Source: Acephala macrosclerotiorum
Taxonomy: Eukaryota; Ascomycota; Leotiomycetes; Helotiales; Mollisiaceae
Direction: 5' to 3'
DNA length: 40,748 bases
Assembly (NCBI GenBank): GCA_014904845.1
Contig: MU119592.1
Coordinates: 1-40,748 of the forward strand
Shown here: piece by piece, positions 26,130-36,540 of the stretch
How positions within the stretch are numbered: position 1 is the stretch's first letter
How the letters are laid out: each line of letters starts with the position of its first letter
The notes under the pieces: model-generated
What the model was told of the DNA's origin: nothing
The model's input: the letters and a program-made list of their open reading frames with translations, nothing else
Database searches by the model: none
Position numbers and translations under genes: made by a program

Positions 26130-26780
26130 CTCCTTAGTGCCTAAGGCAAAAACGCACTTTTTGCGGAGTCTCATATTACCAAGGGGACACTTCCTGGGAC
26201 CCCCGTCTCTTATATTAAGTTGCTACAATCGATTTAATCAATTTAAATTACTTTACTTACCATATAATTCTAGGGGGGGACCCCCTAGGACCCCCCTTGA
26301 AAGCTGCGCAGCTGTAGAGATGTCCAGCACTAAGTTAGTGCCTTAATGCCTAAGGCAGAAACCTACTTGCTATAGAGCTTTACGCCAGGGGGGCACCCCC
26401 TGGGACCCCCGTCTTATATTTAGCTGCTACGATCGATTCAATTGATTATAGAGAGTTATTTACCAGGGGGAGACCCCCTGGGACCCCCCCTTTAGAGCTG
26501 CGCAGCTGTAAAGTTAGAATAGAATGGACTTTCGTGTATTATTGCTTTAGCGCCTTAGGTATAAACGCACTTCCAGTAGAGCCTCACACCAGGGGGACAC
26601 TCTTTGGGACTCCCGTTTCTTATATCGAGTTACTACGATCAATTTAATCAATTTAAATCACTTTTTTTAATATATAATTCCAAGGAGAGACTCCTTGAAA
26701 CTCCCCGCGAAAGCTGCGCAGCCGTGGAATGGATTTTTGGTGTTCTAGCACCCAAGTGCTAAATGCCTAAGGCAGAAACG
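26130..26780 (+). repeat. Three GC-hairpin modules in the right arm
   Basis: Units of about 194 and 216 bp, measured between AGCTGCGCA palindromes at 26302, 26496 and 26712. Each unit runs: GGGGG/CCCCC hairpin A, GACCCCCGTCTCTTATAT, spacer with CTACGATCGATT, hairpin B (for example CCAGGGGG/CCCCCTGG at 26463-26481), GGACCCCCC, the palindrome AGCTGCGCAGCT, then a CCTAAGGCAGAAACGCACTT box. The third unit is worn: its hairpins carry C-to-T and G-to-A changes. The strict order of two hairpins per unit suggests one ancestral sequence amplified in tandem. I do not recognise the family. Confidence 0.82.
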
Positions 26781-27083
26781 CACTTAGAGAGTTTTGCGGT
26801 CGCGATTTTTGCTAAGTGCGACTATGTTCTATAGATTTGCGCAATAACAAATTAATAGAATTATTTGAAACTTGGAATTTAAAGGTATTTAATTGAGTTT
26901 TAATTTATTTACGAGTTTTATGCGATTTGGATTAATTAATAATTAAAAGTTGTAATTAATTACAATTGTAAAGTTTTAATATTTTTTATTAAATCGATTA
27001 TATATTAATTCGAAATTATATAATAGTAGAATTTTTTAATAAACCAATTAAATCGCTGCATTTAAACACCTCGGTTAAATTTG

Positions 27084-27799
27084 AGTAAAATCGCTTATTG
27101 TAAAAAGTATTAATATTACGTACATATAAAAAAATTAATATTAATTTTTAAAATAAACAATTAATAATAAAATTTATTAAATTTAAAAATAATTTAAAAT
27201 CGTTTTAATTTAATTAATTATTTTGGTTTTTATATTTATTATTATTATAATTAAAAAATAAATAATTAATATTTTAAATTTTAAATTAAAATACAATATT
27301 ATTATATATATATTATTTATTTGTTTTTTATTATTATATTAATATTTTGTTTTAATTATATAAAATAATATTAAATATTTAAAAAAGAAAATTACGTATA
27401 ATATTAATTTATAAAATTAAAAATTATATTATTTAAATACACGAAAATTATAAAAAAATTATTTTCGATTTAAAAAAAAATTATATAATACGTATTTTGA
27501 AAAAATTAATTTTTATTTTATATTAATAATTAATCGTTTATTATATTAAATAATTTAATAATTTTTCTTAAAAAAAAAAACAATTAAAATAAATAAATAT
27601 AAAAAGTTTTATTATTAAATAATATATATTAATATTATAATTCGAAAAAAAATTATTTTATAAAAATAAAATTTTTATTTATAAATTAAAAAAAATTATA
27701 AAATATAAAAATTAATTTAAATAATATTATTTTTATTTTTAAGAAAAATAATAAATTAAATTTTATTTAATTATTATTAAAAAAATAAAAAACTTATAA
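27084..27799. other. AT-rich desert
   Basis: Begins with the flank of the right inverted repeat, then falls to A/T with rare CpG. No gene was seen. The outer target duplication of the 7.2-kb structure was looked for here and not found. Confidence 0.65.
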
Positions 27800-28240
27800 A
27801 TTAATTATTAATAATAATAAATAATAATAATAATAATAATAATTTTTTAAAAAATAAAAAAATAAAAATAAAAATTATATAAATTATAAATTTAATAATA
27901 AATTAAATTAATTAATTTAATATAAATAATAAAAAATTAATTTAAAAATTATAATATATTATATAATTAAAAAATAAAATTTTTATTAAAATAAAAAAAT
28001 ATAAAAAATATAATTTATAAAACGTTTATTATATATAAATAAACGAATAAAATTTATATTTATTAATATATTAATAAATATAAAATAAATTAATAAATAA
28101 AATAAATATATTTATAAATTTTATAATAAATTATAAAAAAAAAATTAATATTAATAAAAGTTTATAAAATATATTTATATAAATAAAAATAAATATAATT
28201 AAAATTAATAAAAATAATAATAAAAAATAAATAAAATATA
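27800..28240 (+). repeat. AT-rich direct repeat, copy A
   Basis: Aligns with 29281-29625 in the same orientation over several blocks, notably AAATTATAAATTTAATAATA (27884 onward) and the stretch ending AAAATTAATAAAAATAATAA. Copy A carries an ATA microsatellite near 27822-27840 and an extra ~80 bp. Function is unknown; probably a degraded transposon fragment. Confidence 0.7.
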
Positions 28241-28906
28241 AAAATATATTCGATTTTATATTTATATTATTAATTTTATTTATTATTTATAATTAATAAT
28301 ATTATTTTTATTAAATTAAAATAATAATTAAATTATTATTTTATGAAAATATATTTTTATAATATTATTTTATTTAAATTTATTTTTTATATTTTTCAAA
28401 TAAATAAATTTAAAAAAATTTAAAAAATAATTAATTTTAATATTAATATATTTAATAATAATAAAATAAATATAATATGCATTTTAAATATTTTTTTTAT
28501 TTTAAATAATATTTATTATAAAATTAATAAAATTTTTAAAATTAAAAATAATAAATATTTATATATTATAAAAAAAAAATTTCGTATTTATAAAAAATTA
28601 AAAAAAAAATTTAATAATATTAATAATAATTTATTAATATTATTAATTTAATTTTAATTTTTTATTAAAATTTATTAATTTTATTATTATTAAAAAATTC
28701 GATTTATAATATTAATTATTATTAAAAAAAAAAATATTAAAAAAAAATTTAAATTTTTTTTTAATAAATATAAATATATATTTTTAATTAATTTATTATT
28801 ATAATATTTATTTTTTTTATTTTTTAAAATATTATAAAAAATTATTAAACGAAAAAAACCGTTTATAAAAAACAATTATAAACGTTATAATTATTTGAAT
28901 ATAATA

Positions 28907-28938
<32 letters not shown>

Positions 28939-29232
28939 TAATTAAAAAAATTTAATTTATTAATTTTTTTTAAATAAAATATAATATATAAATAAAATTA
29001 TATTTATTATTTATTATAATATATATTAATAATAAACTTTTTTATATATTTAATTTAATTATATTAATATAATAATAATATAATAAATAAATTTTAAAAT
29101 AAAATTTTAAAATAAAATAATATAATAATATATTATAAAATTTTTTAATATAAATATAAAATATATATAATTATTAATTAATATTAATTTTTTAAATAAT
29201 ATAAAAAATATAAATAATAAAAAAAATTTAAA
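28241..29232. other. AT-rich desert between direct repeats
   Basis: Pure A/T apart from scattered CpG, with an AAT microsatellite near 28906-28935. A chance open stretch at 28690-28875 on the minus strand encodes only Asn, Lys, Ile, Phe, Tyr and Leu runs and is not a gene. Confidence 0.65.
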
Positions 29233-29242
29233 NNNNNNNNNN
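29233..29242. other. Assembly gap (10 N)
   Basis: Ten undetermined bases between A/T sequences that look alike on both sides (AAATTTAA). The standard length suggests a gap of unknown size. Confidence 0.97.
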
Positions 29243-29280
29243 AAATTTAAATAATTTTTTTATATAAAATAATTAAAAAA

Positions 29281-29625
29281 ATTAATTATTAATATTAATA
29301 ATAATAAAAAAACATTATAATTATTTTATAAAATTATATTAAAAATAAAAATATAATTTATATAAATTATAAATTTAATAATAAATTAAATTAAATAATT
29401 TAATATAAATAATAAAAAATTAATTTAAAAATTATAATATATTATTTAATAAAAAAATAAAAAAATAATAAAACGTTAAATTATATATAAATAAATAAAT
29501 AAAATTAATATATTTATAAATTTTTAACGTTAATAAAAATTTATAAAATATATTTATATAAACGAAATTAAATATAATTAAAATTAATAAAAATAATAAT
29601 AAAAAAAAATAATAAAATAAAAATT
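29281..29625 (+). repeat. AT-rich direct repeat, copy B
   Basis: Shorter counterpart of 27800-28240, with several internal deletions and a few CpG not present in copy A. It ends just before a module relic that starts near 29635. Confidence 0.7.
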
Positions 29626-29634
29626 TTTTTTTTT

Positions 29635-30060
29635 ATATCGAAAAAAAAAAATCGTTTATCGATTTATAAACGAATTAATTAACGAACGAATTTTTTTATT
29701 TTATTTAACGTATATTTTATTTTATAAATTTTATAAAACGTTTTTATAAAAAATTATAAAGTTTTTAATATTTAAAATAAAAACGTATTATAAAATTTTA
29801 TATTATTAAAAAAAATATTTTTTAAAATTTTTGTTTTTTATATTAAATTATTATAATTGATTTAATTAATTTAAATTATTTTAAAAATTATATAATTATT
29901 TTAATATTTTAAATAAAAATATATTATTTAAAATTTTCGATTTTATATTTAATTAATATAATTAATTAAATTAATTTAAATTTTTTTTAAAAAATTATAT
30001 AATTATAAAATTAAAATAAAATAAAATAAAATAAAATTTTTTTTAAATTTATATTTATTA
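29635..30060 (+). repeat. RIP-bleached relic of the hairpin-module family
   Basis: The first 130 bases follow the right arm from its nested hairpin through the short GC hairpin block almost base for base, once C is read as T and G as A. For example, AACGAACGAATTTTTTTATT stands where the arm has an AGACGGGCCCTTTCTTT block. The later part keeps the TTGATTTAATTAATTTAAAT module core. Same orientation as the right arm. Confidence 0.75.
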
Positions 30061-30796
30061 TTAAAACTTTTATAAATATTTTTTTATAATATATACAATA
30101 ATATATATTTATTATTCGAATATAAAAATCGATTAAAAAAATAAAAAAAATTATTATTATAAATTATATTTTTTAAATATAATAAAATTTTATTATTTTA
30201 TTTTTATTTCTTTTTAAGAAAAAAATTTAATTAATTATTAATATTAATTATAATTAAATTTATTTAATAAATTTATAATCGATTTAATATATTATATAAT
30301 AATTTTTATTTCGTTTTTAAGTTTTTTTTATCAATTTTAAAATTATTATTATAATATTATAATTTTTTTTTTTAAATATTTTATAAATTTTTATTTCGTT
30401 TTTTTATAAATTTTTAATAATATAATAAATCTTTTAATTAATTTATTAATAATTAAAATTTTAAATTTTTTTTTATAATTTTATTTATATAAATTAAATA
30501 TTATTTAAATATTATAAATTAAAATATAATATTAAAAACAAAAAAATAAATTTTTATTAATAATAATTATAAAATTAATATTATATAAAAATATTAATTA
30601 AAAGATTATAAAACAAATAAATTAAATAAAAACTTTTTATAATAAAATCGTTATTATAAATATTAATAATAATAAAAAGTTTTTTTTTAATAAAATAATT
30701 ATAATATTAATAAAAGTTTTTAATATATTTTTATTAAAAAATTTTATTTATAAATTATATAATATATTAAAATTATTATTAAAATTAATAATTTTT
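30061..30796. other. AT-rich desert
   Basis: A/T with few CpG; no gene or domain was recognised. It gives way sharply to the better-preserved island at about 30797. Confidence 0.65.
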
Positions 30797-30845
30797 CATC
30801 AGAAAAAATATTTTTTACCAGTCGTTTTATCGAAAGACACGTGCG

Positions 30846-30861
30846 CTAATAGCGCTATTAG
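30846..30861. repeat. Perfect 16-bp palindrome CTAATAGCGCTATTAG
   Basis: Self-complementary over all 16 bases, close to the left end of the RIP-spared island. It could be a protein-binding site or just part of the GCGC-rich end of the repeat. Confidence 0.7.
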
Positions 30862-30907
30862 TAAACCAATAGCAATTTAATCGATTGCTAGCGCTACCGA
30901 CTATTTT

Positions 30908-30947
30908 AATCTAGTGCCAATAGCGCTAATCTAGTGCCAATAGTGCC
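30908..30947. repeat. 20-bp tandem duplication
   Basis: AATCTAGTGCCAATAGCGCT is followed directly by a second copy that differs at the third-last base and the final base. Confidence 0.85.
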
Positions 30948-31560
30948 AAAGTATTGCTAATAGTACTAGTTTAAGACTAAATATTTAGATATTTGAAACT
31001 TATAATCTATAGTACTTATTTAGTTTATTATAAAAGTTTCAAGTAAATTTATTGAGCGCGTATTGAAATATTAAATTGCAAAATTGAAAACTATTAAGTT
31101 TTGATGTTCTTCGCTAAAAAACTAGTAATTGTACTTTATTCGATCAATAGATTTTTATCGTTTTATAAATCATACAAATAAATAAAAATAAAAATTGAAA
31201 ATATTAACGCTATTTAAAATCTGATCGTAGAATCAATCGATTTAAACAAAATTTACGCGTGTAGAGAGTACTAATAAATACTGCGAGCGAATACTATAAT
31301 TAATTAGTATTGAGTATTAAAAACTTAAAATAAGATACTTAGAAATTAAACGATTCAATTAATTAAATGTAATTGTATAAAAACTGCGCGTAATCGTTTG
31401 CAATCGTCGAAAATCGAAAGTTTTAATATTCTTATAGATTTAAACTCACTTGTTAATCGATTATTATTAAGCGTCAAAATTTTAAATATACAATAACTGC
31501 GTAGTGCGCGTTATTAGTAAATCGCTAGTACTATTAACAATCAATTAATATATAAAATTT

Positions 31561-32309
31561 TTTCTTGATATTATAAATTTTTTTTTTAAAATAAAAATAT
31601 AAATTATTTTAATAATAATAATAAATATAAATATAAAAATTTATTATTTTTATAAAAAAATAATAAATATATAAATAAAATTTATAATTAAAATTTTTAA
31701 AAATATTATAATTTAAAAAAAGAATTTAAAAAATTATAAAAATATAATATTTATAAAATATATTAAATATTGATTTTAATAATATTTAATAAAAAAAATT
31801 TAATTAAAATAATTAAAAATATATTAATTATATAATTATTAATAATAAATACGTTTTTAAATTAATATATTATAAATTATAAAATTTATTTTATATTAAA
31901 AAATAATAATTATTTAAATATATTAAAAATTAATTATATAATAAATAAAGATTTTAAAAATAAATAAAAAATTAAATTTTTTAAAAAAAAAACGTAAATT
32001 ATATTATAAAAAAATATATATAAAAAAAAATTATAAAAATATATAAAAAAAAATTTAAAATATTTAAAATATTTTAAAAAAAAAAATTAAAAAAATATAT
32101 TAAAATTTTTAATAAATAAAAAAAATTAATTATATTAAACGAAAAAAATAAATTGTAATTTTATTTAAATTATATTATAAAAATATAAATATATATATTA
32201 TAAAATAAATATATATAAATTAATTATTATAATACGTATTTTATTATAATTAATCGTTTATTATAAAAATTAATATATAATTATAATTATAAAACTTTTA
32301 AATATATTT
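31561..32309. other. AT-rich desert
   Basis: Almost only A and T; no gene or clear repeat. Confidence 0.65.
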
Positions 32310-33010
32310 TTATAATCGTATAATATTTAAAAAAAAATTTAAAAAGTTTTTTTTTAATAAATAATTAAATCGATTATAATAATTAAATATAAAATAAAAA
32401 CTTTAAAAAAAAAAATTAATATAAAATTTTATAATAAAAACGTTTTTAATTTTAATATTAAAATATTTATTTATTTATTTAAATATTAAATATTTTTATA
32501 ATTATATAATTTTTAAAAAATTTTTAAAAAGTTTTTTTTTAAAATTATATTTTAAATTAATTAAATCGATTATAATAATTTAATATAAAAAACGAAAATT
32601 TTATAATAAATAGATTTTTATTTAAAATATTAAAATAATTATATAATTTTTTTTTTAAAATTATATATTAAATAAAACAATTTAAATTAATTAAATCGAT
32701 TATAATAATTAAATAAAAAACGAAAATTTTAAAAAGACTTTTTTTAATATAAATTTTTTTTAAAAATATATTTATATTCAAAATATTAAAATAAAATAAT
32801 AATTATTAAAAAAAAATTTAAAATTTTTTTTTTTTAAAATTATTATTTTATTTTTAAATATTTAATTTATAAAACGTTTAAATTAAAAATTATTAATTTA
32901 AAATTTAAAATAAAAATTATAAAAGTTTTTATAAAATTTATAAAATAAAATATACGTCGAATATTAAAAAAAAAATTTATTTATTAATTAATTTTTTTTT
33001 AATACGAAAA
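32310..33010 (-). repeat. RIP-bleached relic of the hairpin-module family, three modules
   Basis: The core ATTAAATCGATTATAATAAT appears three times (near 32366, 32565 and 32693). It is the reverse complement of a bleached TTGCTACGATCGATTTAAT module core. Toward 32900-33000 it ends with the bleached versions of the GCTCTTAATTTGAGCGTTTT segment and the inner hairpin block. Orientation is opposite to the right arm. Confidence 0.72.
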
Positions 33011-33149
33011 AAAATATTTAATTTTATTATTAATATTATTAATTTAATTTTAATTTTTTATTAAAATTTATTAATTTTTTTATTATTAAAAAAATTAATT
33101 TTTTTAAAAAATATAAATATAAAAAAAAAATTTATAATAATTACAATAT

Positions 33150-33620
33150 TTTTTTCGTTTTAAAAAAAAATTCATTTAATAAATTATTAAACGAATTAAT
33201 AACGAACGAATTTTTTTTTTAATATTTAATATATATTTTATTTCGTAAATTTCGTAAAAACATTTTTATAAAAAATTATAAAATTTTTAATTTTAATAAT
33301 TTTTTTTCATTTTAAGTTTTAAATTAAAAACTTTTAATTTAAATATTTTATAAAAATTTAAAATTAAAATAATAATTCAAATTTTATTAAATAATAAAAT
33401 TAATAAATTAATAAATTTTTTAATATTTAAAATAAAAACGTATTATAAAATTTTATATTATTAAAATTTTGTTTTTAAAATTTTCGTTTTTTATATTAAA
33501 TTATTATAATTAATTTAATTAATTTAAATTATTTTTTTTTAATATATAATTTTAAAAAAAAACTTTTTTAATTTTTTTTTAAATATTATATAATTATTTT
33601 AATATTTAATTAAATTTTAT
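33150..33620 (+). repeat. RIP-bleached relic of the hairpin-module family
   Basis: Follows the right arm from the nested hairpin (AACGAATTAATAACGAACGA) through the GTTTTAAATTAAAAACTTTT segment into one module core. Together with 32310-33010 on the other strand it forms a head-to-head pair, mirroring on a small scale the inverted arrangement of the GC-rich copies. Confidence 0.75.
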
Positions 33621-34192
33621 ACGAGTTAAATTAATTAATAAATTATAATTATAAATGTAATATAAATAAAACGATTTTATAAAATAAAAAAAATAAAAAT
33701 AAAAAATAAAAAATTTATAATAATTAAAATTATATTATATATTATATTAAAATAAAATAAATATTATTATAAATTTAATATTAAATTAAAAAATATTTTA
33801 ATAATTTATATTATATTAATAAATATTATTATATAAATTTTATATAAATTATATAAATATATATATATTTTTTTTATATAATTATAAATAATATTTTTAA
33901 CGTTAAAAAATATTTTAAAAAATATAAATTTAAAATAAAAAAAATTTAAATAATATAATAATAATATAAAATAATTTCAATAATAAAAATATATAAAATA
34001 AATTAATATAAATTTTAAATTTTAAATTTTAAATTAATTATTTTATTTAAAATAAATTTATTATATTTATATATATTATTTTATAATTATAATATTAATT
34101 AAAAATATTTTTTTTTTTTATTTATTATAATTATTATTAATTTAATAATTTTTTTAAAAAAAAATTATAAAGAAATATATATATATTTTATT
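33621..34192. other. AT-rich desert
   Basis: A/T with rare CpG and some TTTTAAAT repeats; nothing recognisable. It forms the left flank of Copia element 2. Confidence 0.65.
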
Positions 34193-34197
34193 ATTAT
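34193..34197. repeat. Target site duplication ATTAT, left of Copia element 2
   Basis: Matches 39733-39737 exactly. In pure A/T a 5-bp match is weak alone, but it falls at the ends predicted from the LTR alignment. Confidence 0.7.
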
Positions 34198-34389
34198 AAT
34201 AAATACAATATTAGTTTAATAATTACGTACGATACTAAGTTAAATTAAAACTAGTACTATTTATATTAAAATTGAAATTATATTTTTCAATTTTTGTACA
34301 TTTATTAAATTTATAATTTATAATTAATTAATGAATTATTTAATTTATTTATTTATTTCGTTTTTAATTTATTATTAATAATATTAATA
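34198..34389 (+). repeat. 5' LTR of Copia element 2
   Basis: Aligned with the 208-bp LTR of element 1 with a 16-bp deletion near its end. Bleached throughout: the CACGTG site is TACGTA at 34224-34229, and GACTAGCGCCGTTTGC has become an A/T equivalent. Confidence 0.85.
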
Positions 34390-36314
34390 TTAATTAATAA
34401 TTAATATATTTTTAAAAAAACGAAAATTTATAAAAATTTTTTTATAAAAACGTATTAAAAATATTAAAACTATTAAAAACTTAAAAAAAATAATATAAAA
34501 ACGATTTTAAATTTATATTTACTATGTAAAATAATAACGTTTACGAAAAACGAATAAAAAAACGTGAAAATAATTTTAAATTTATATTAATTTATTCGAA
34601 TTTATATTAAAAACAAATTTTTAAAAAAAGTTTTATATTTTTATTTATTATTTAATTAAAAACGTATAAATATTATTAATAATATTTATTTGAATTCGAA
34701 TTAAAATTTTTAATTTTTTTATTATTTATTATATAATTATTTTTTAAAATAATAAATTTATTTAAAATTAAATTTTTTTATAATAAAAACAAATAAAAAA
34801 AAATATTTTAATTACAATTTATAAAAATTTAAAAAAATTTCAAAAGTTACTCTTAAAAAATTTATTCGTCGTTTACAAAATTTTTTTACGTATTTATAAA
34901 ATTTAAATATCGAAAAATAAAAAGTTTATTATTAATAATTTAAAAAGAATTTTAATAAAAATTTTTTTATAAATAAATATTAAAAAAAATTATTAATTAA
35001 TTAAAAAATAATAAAAATTTCTTTTTTTAATAAAATCGATTAATTTAATTAATAAATTAAAATTTTTTAATATTAGTATTTAATAATTAAAATATAATTA
35101 TTTTTATGATTTTAATTATTAATACAATTTTTTTATTATAAATACGATTATTTTTATAATTATTTTTACAAATACGAATTTATTTAATATAATATAAAAT
35201 ATTTAATTTATTTATTAATAATTTTTTTAATAATAATCAAATTAATATAATAATTTATAAAATATTTTTATTAAATTATTTACGAATTTAATAAAAATTT
35301 ATATTAATAATAAAAAATATAATAAAAAAATTATACGATATTTTTAATTATAAATTGTCGATTTTTTATAATTATTATAATAAAATATTTTTTATTAATT
35401 TTATAAAACGTATAAATACGTTTTATTTTAATAAATTTTTAAAAAAAAATTTCGATTTTATTATATTAATAATAATAATAAAAATTTATTTCGAAATTAA
35501 AACAAATTATTAATTATATATATTTTTATAAAAAAAAAATTTAATAAAAATTATTACGATTAATTTAATAAAAATTAAATTAAAATATTTATAAATATTT
35601 TTTAATCAATTTTAAAAAATTTAATAGAATTTATTATTAAAATATTAAATAAAATATAGTTTATAAAATTAAATTATTAACGTTTATTAAAATATTAAAA
35701 AATGTAATTTTGTTTTTTATAAATTTATTAATATTTTTAAAAACGTTTATATTAAATTACGATTAATAATAAATATTATAACGCGATTACATAAAATATA
35801 ATAATATAATTTAAATTTTATTTTTTCAAATTAAAAAAAAAAACGAATTTAATTAAAATTAAATCGATTATATTTATAAAAAACGAAATAAAAAATATAA
35901 TCAAAAATAAAATTGAAAATATTCAAATTGAAAAAACTTTTAAAATAAATATCGTAAAAATTATAAATTTTAAAAAAAATTATATTAAAAAAAATATTAT
36001 ATTTATAATAAATCGAAATATTAATTTATAAAATATACGATAAAAAAAATAATAATAAATATATATAAAATTTTAATAATAAATTTAATATATAATAAAT
36101 CGAAATATTATAATAATTTATTATTAAAATTGAAAAAAATAAAAAATTTATTAAAAAATATTCAAATAATAAAAATTAATTAATTACTAATAAATATAAA
36201 AAGAAAAAACAAAAATAAAAATTATATTATCGAATTTAAAAAAATTAATAATATGTAAATAATAATTATTTTAAATAATTTATTTATTTATTATATTATT
36301 ATAAAAGAAAATAT

Positions 36315-36540
36315 ATTTAATATTTTATTATTATAATTTGAAATATTTCAATTAAATTAATATTTATTTTTTATTTTCAAAAATTAATATTTTTTAAAAG
36401 TTTTTTAAAGAATTATATCGAATAATAAAATCGTTAAAATATTAATTATTAATTAATCGCAATTTATAATATTACGAAAATTTAATATTAATATTTAATT
36501 AAATATTTTTACGATTAAAACTTATAAAATTCACTTTAAT
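36315..36540 (+). repeat. ~225-bp segment present only in Copia element 2
   Basis: On both sides (AAAGAAAATATA before, AAAATATTATTTTATTA after) the two Copia elements align, but element 1 passes directly from one flank to the other near 6955. It is bleached like the rest of element 2. Whether element 1 lost it or element 2 gained it is not decidable from two copies. Confidence 0.65.

Larger units (their letters stand above)
19900..27083. mobile_element. 7.2-kb structure with ~1-kb terminal inverted repeats (putative DNA transposon or foldback element)
   Basis: 19900-20915 and 25843-27083 are inverted copies of each other. Both the outer AT-moderate part and the inner GC-rich hairpin modules match, and similarity ends at both outer and inner borders. 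Between them lie about 4.9 kb of RIP-mutated A/T DNA without a readable transposase. Long inverted repeats on a unit of this size would suit a Mutator-like or foldback element, but no target duplication or terminal motif settles the class. Two separate insertions in opposite orientation are also possible. The interior holds relics of other repeats (20912-21505 and 22580-23360) and a 49-bp tandem array. Confidence 0.6.
25843..27083 (-). repeat. Right terminal inverted repeat, GC-rich and modular
   Basis: Inverted counterpart of 19900-20915. Inside to outside it holds the nested hairpin (25862-25922), the short GC hairpin block, a CTTCGACTTTAGT segment, three hairpin modules (26130-26780), the TTTTGCGGTCGC junction, and a moderately AT-rich outer part ending TAAATTTG at 27083. 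It is about 225 bp longer than the left arm, because of the extra module. Matched positions still differ at many sites, largely transitions, so the arms are not recently homogenised. Confidence 0.85.
30797..31560 (-). repeat. 0.76-kb RIP-spared island, inverted copy of 20912-21505
   Basis: Noticeably richer in C and G, in all dinucleotide contexts, than its flanks. Its reverse complement matches 20912-21505 over almost the whole length. It contains a perfect 16-bp palindrome (30846-30861), a 20-bp tandem duplication (30908-30947) and many short GCGC or AATAGC motifs, but no ORF. The ends (ATCAGAAAAAATATTTTTTA at the left and a TTTTTTCTTGAT at the right) are weakly inverted, which would fit a non-autonomous DNA element. 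That class assignment is tentative. Confidence 0.75.

Noticed and set aside
26137..26346. 69-codon open frame on the plus strand
   Set aside because: It runs through one hairpin module and is not kept in the neighbouring modules, so it is a chance frame in a noncoding repeat.
26130..26780. CRISPR-like array
   Set aside because: Units are ~200 bp and similar along their whole length, with no short repeat and unique spacer alternation, and the setting is eukaryotic.
26130..26780. tRNA or small RNA genes within the modules
   Set aside because: I looked for a cloverleaf and for A and B boxes around the GC stems and found no consistent set; the stems are simple short-loop hairpins.
20165..26860. 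Mitochondrial origin suggested by GC clusters in A/T DNA
   Set aside because: GC palindromes in A/T DNA recall fungal mitochondrial genomes, but the window carries LTR retrotransposons and RIP-type transitions and has no mitochondrial gene, so it is nuclear.
19900..27083. Starship or Maverick-type giant element
   Set aside because: No tyrosine recombinase, polymerase B or integrase can be read, and the unit is too short for those classes.
28690..28875. 61-codon open frame on the minus strand
   Set aside because: Composed almost entirely of residues coded by A/T codons, with no motif and no neighbours; expected by chance in this composition.
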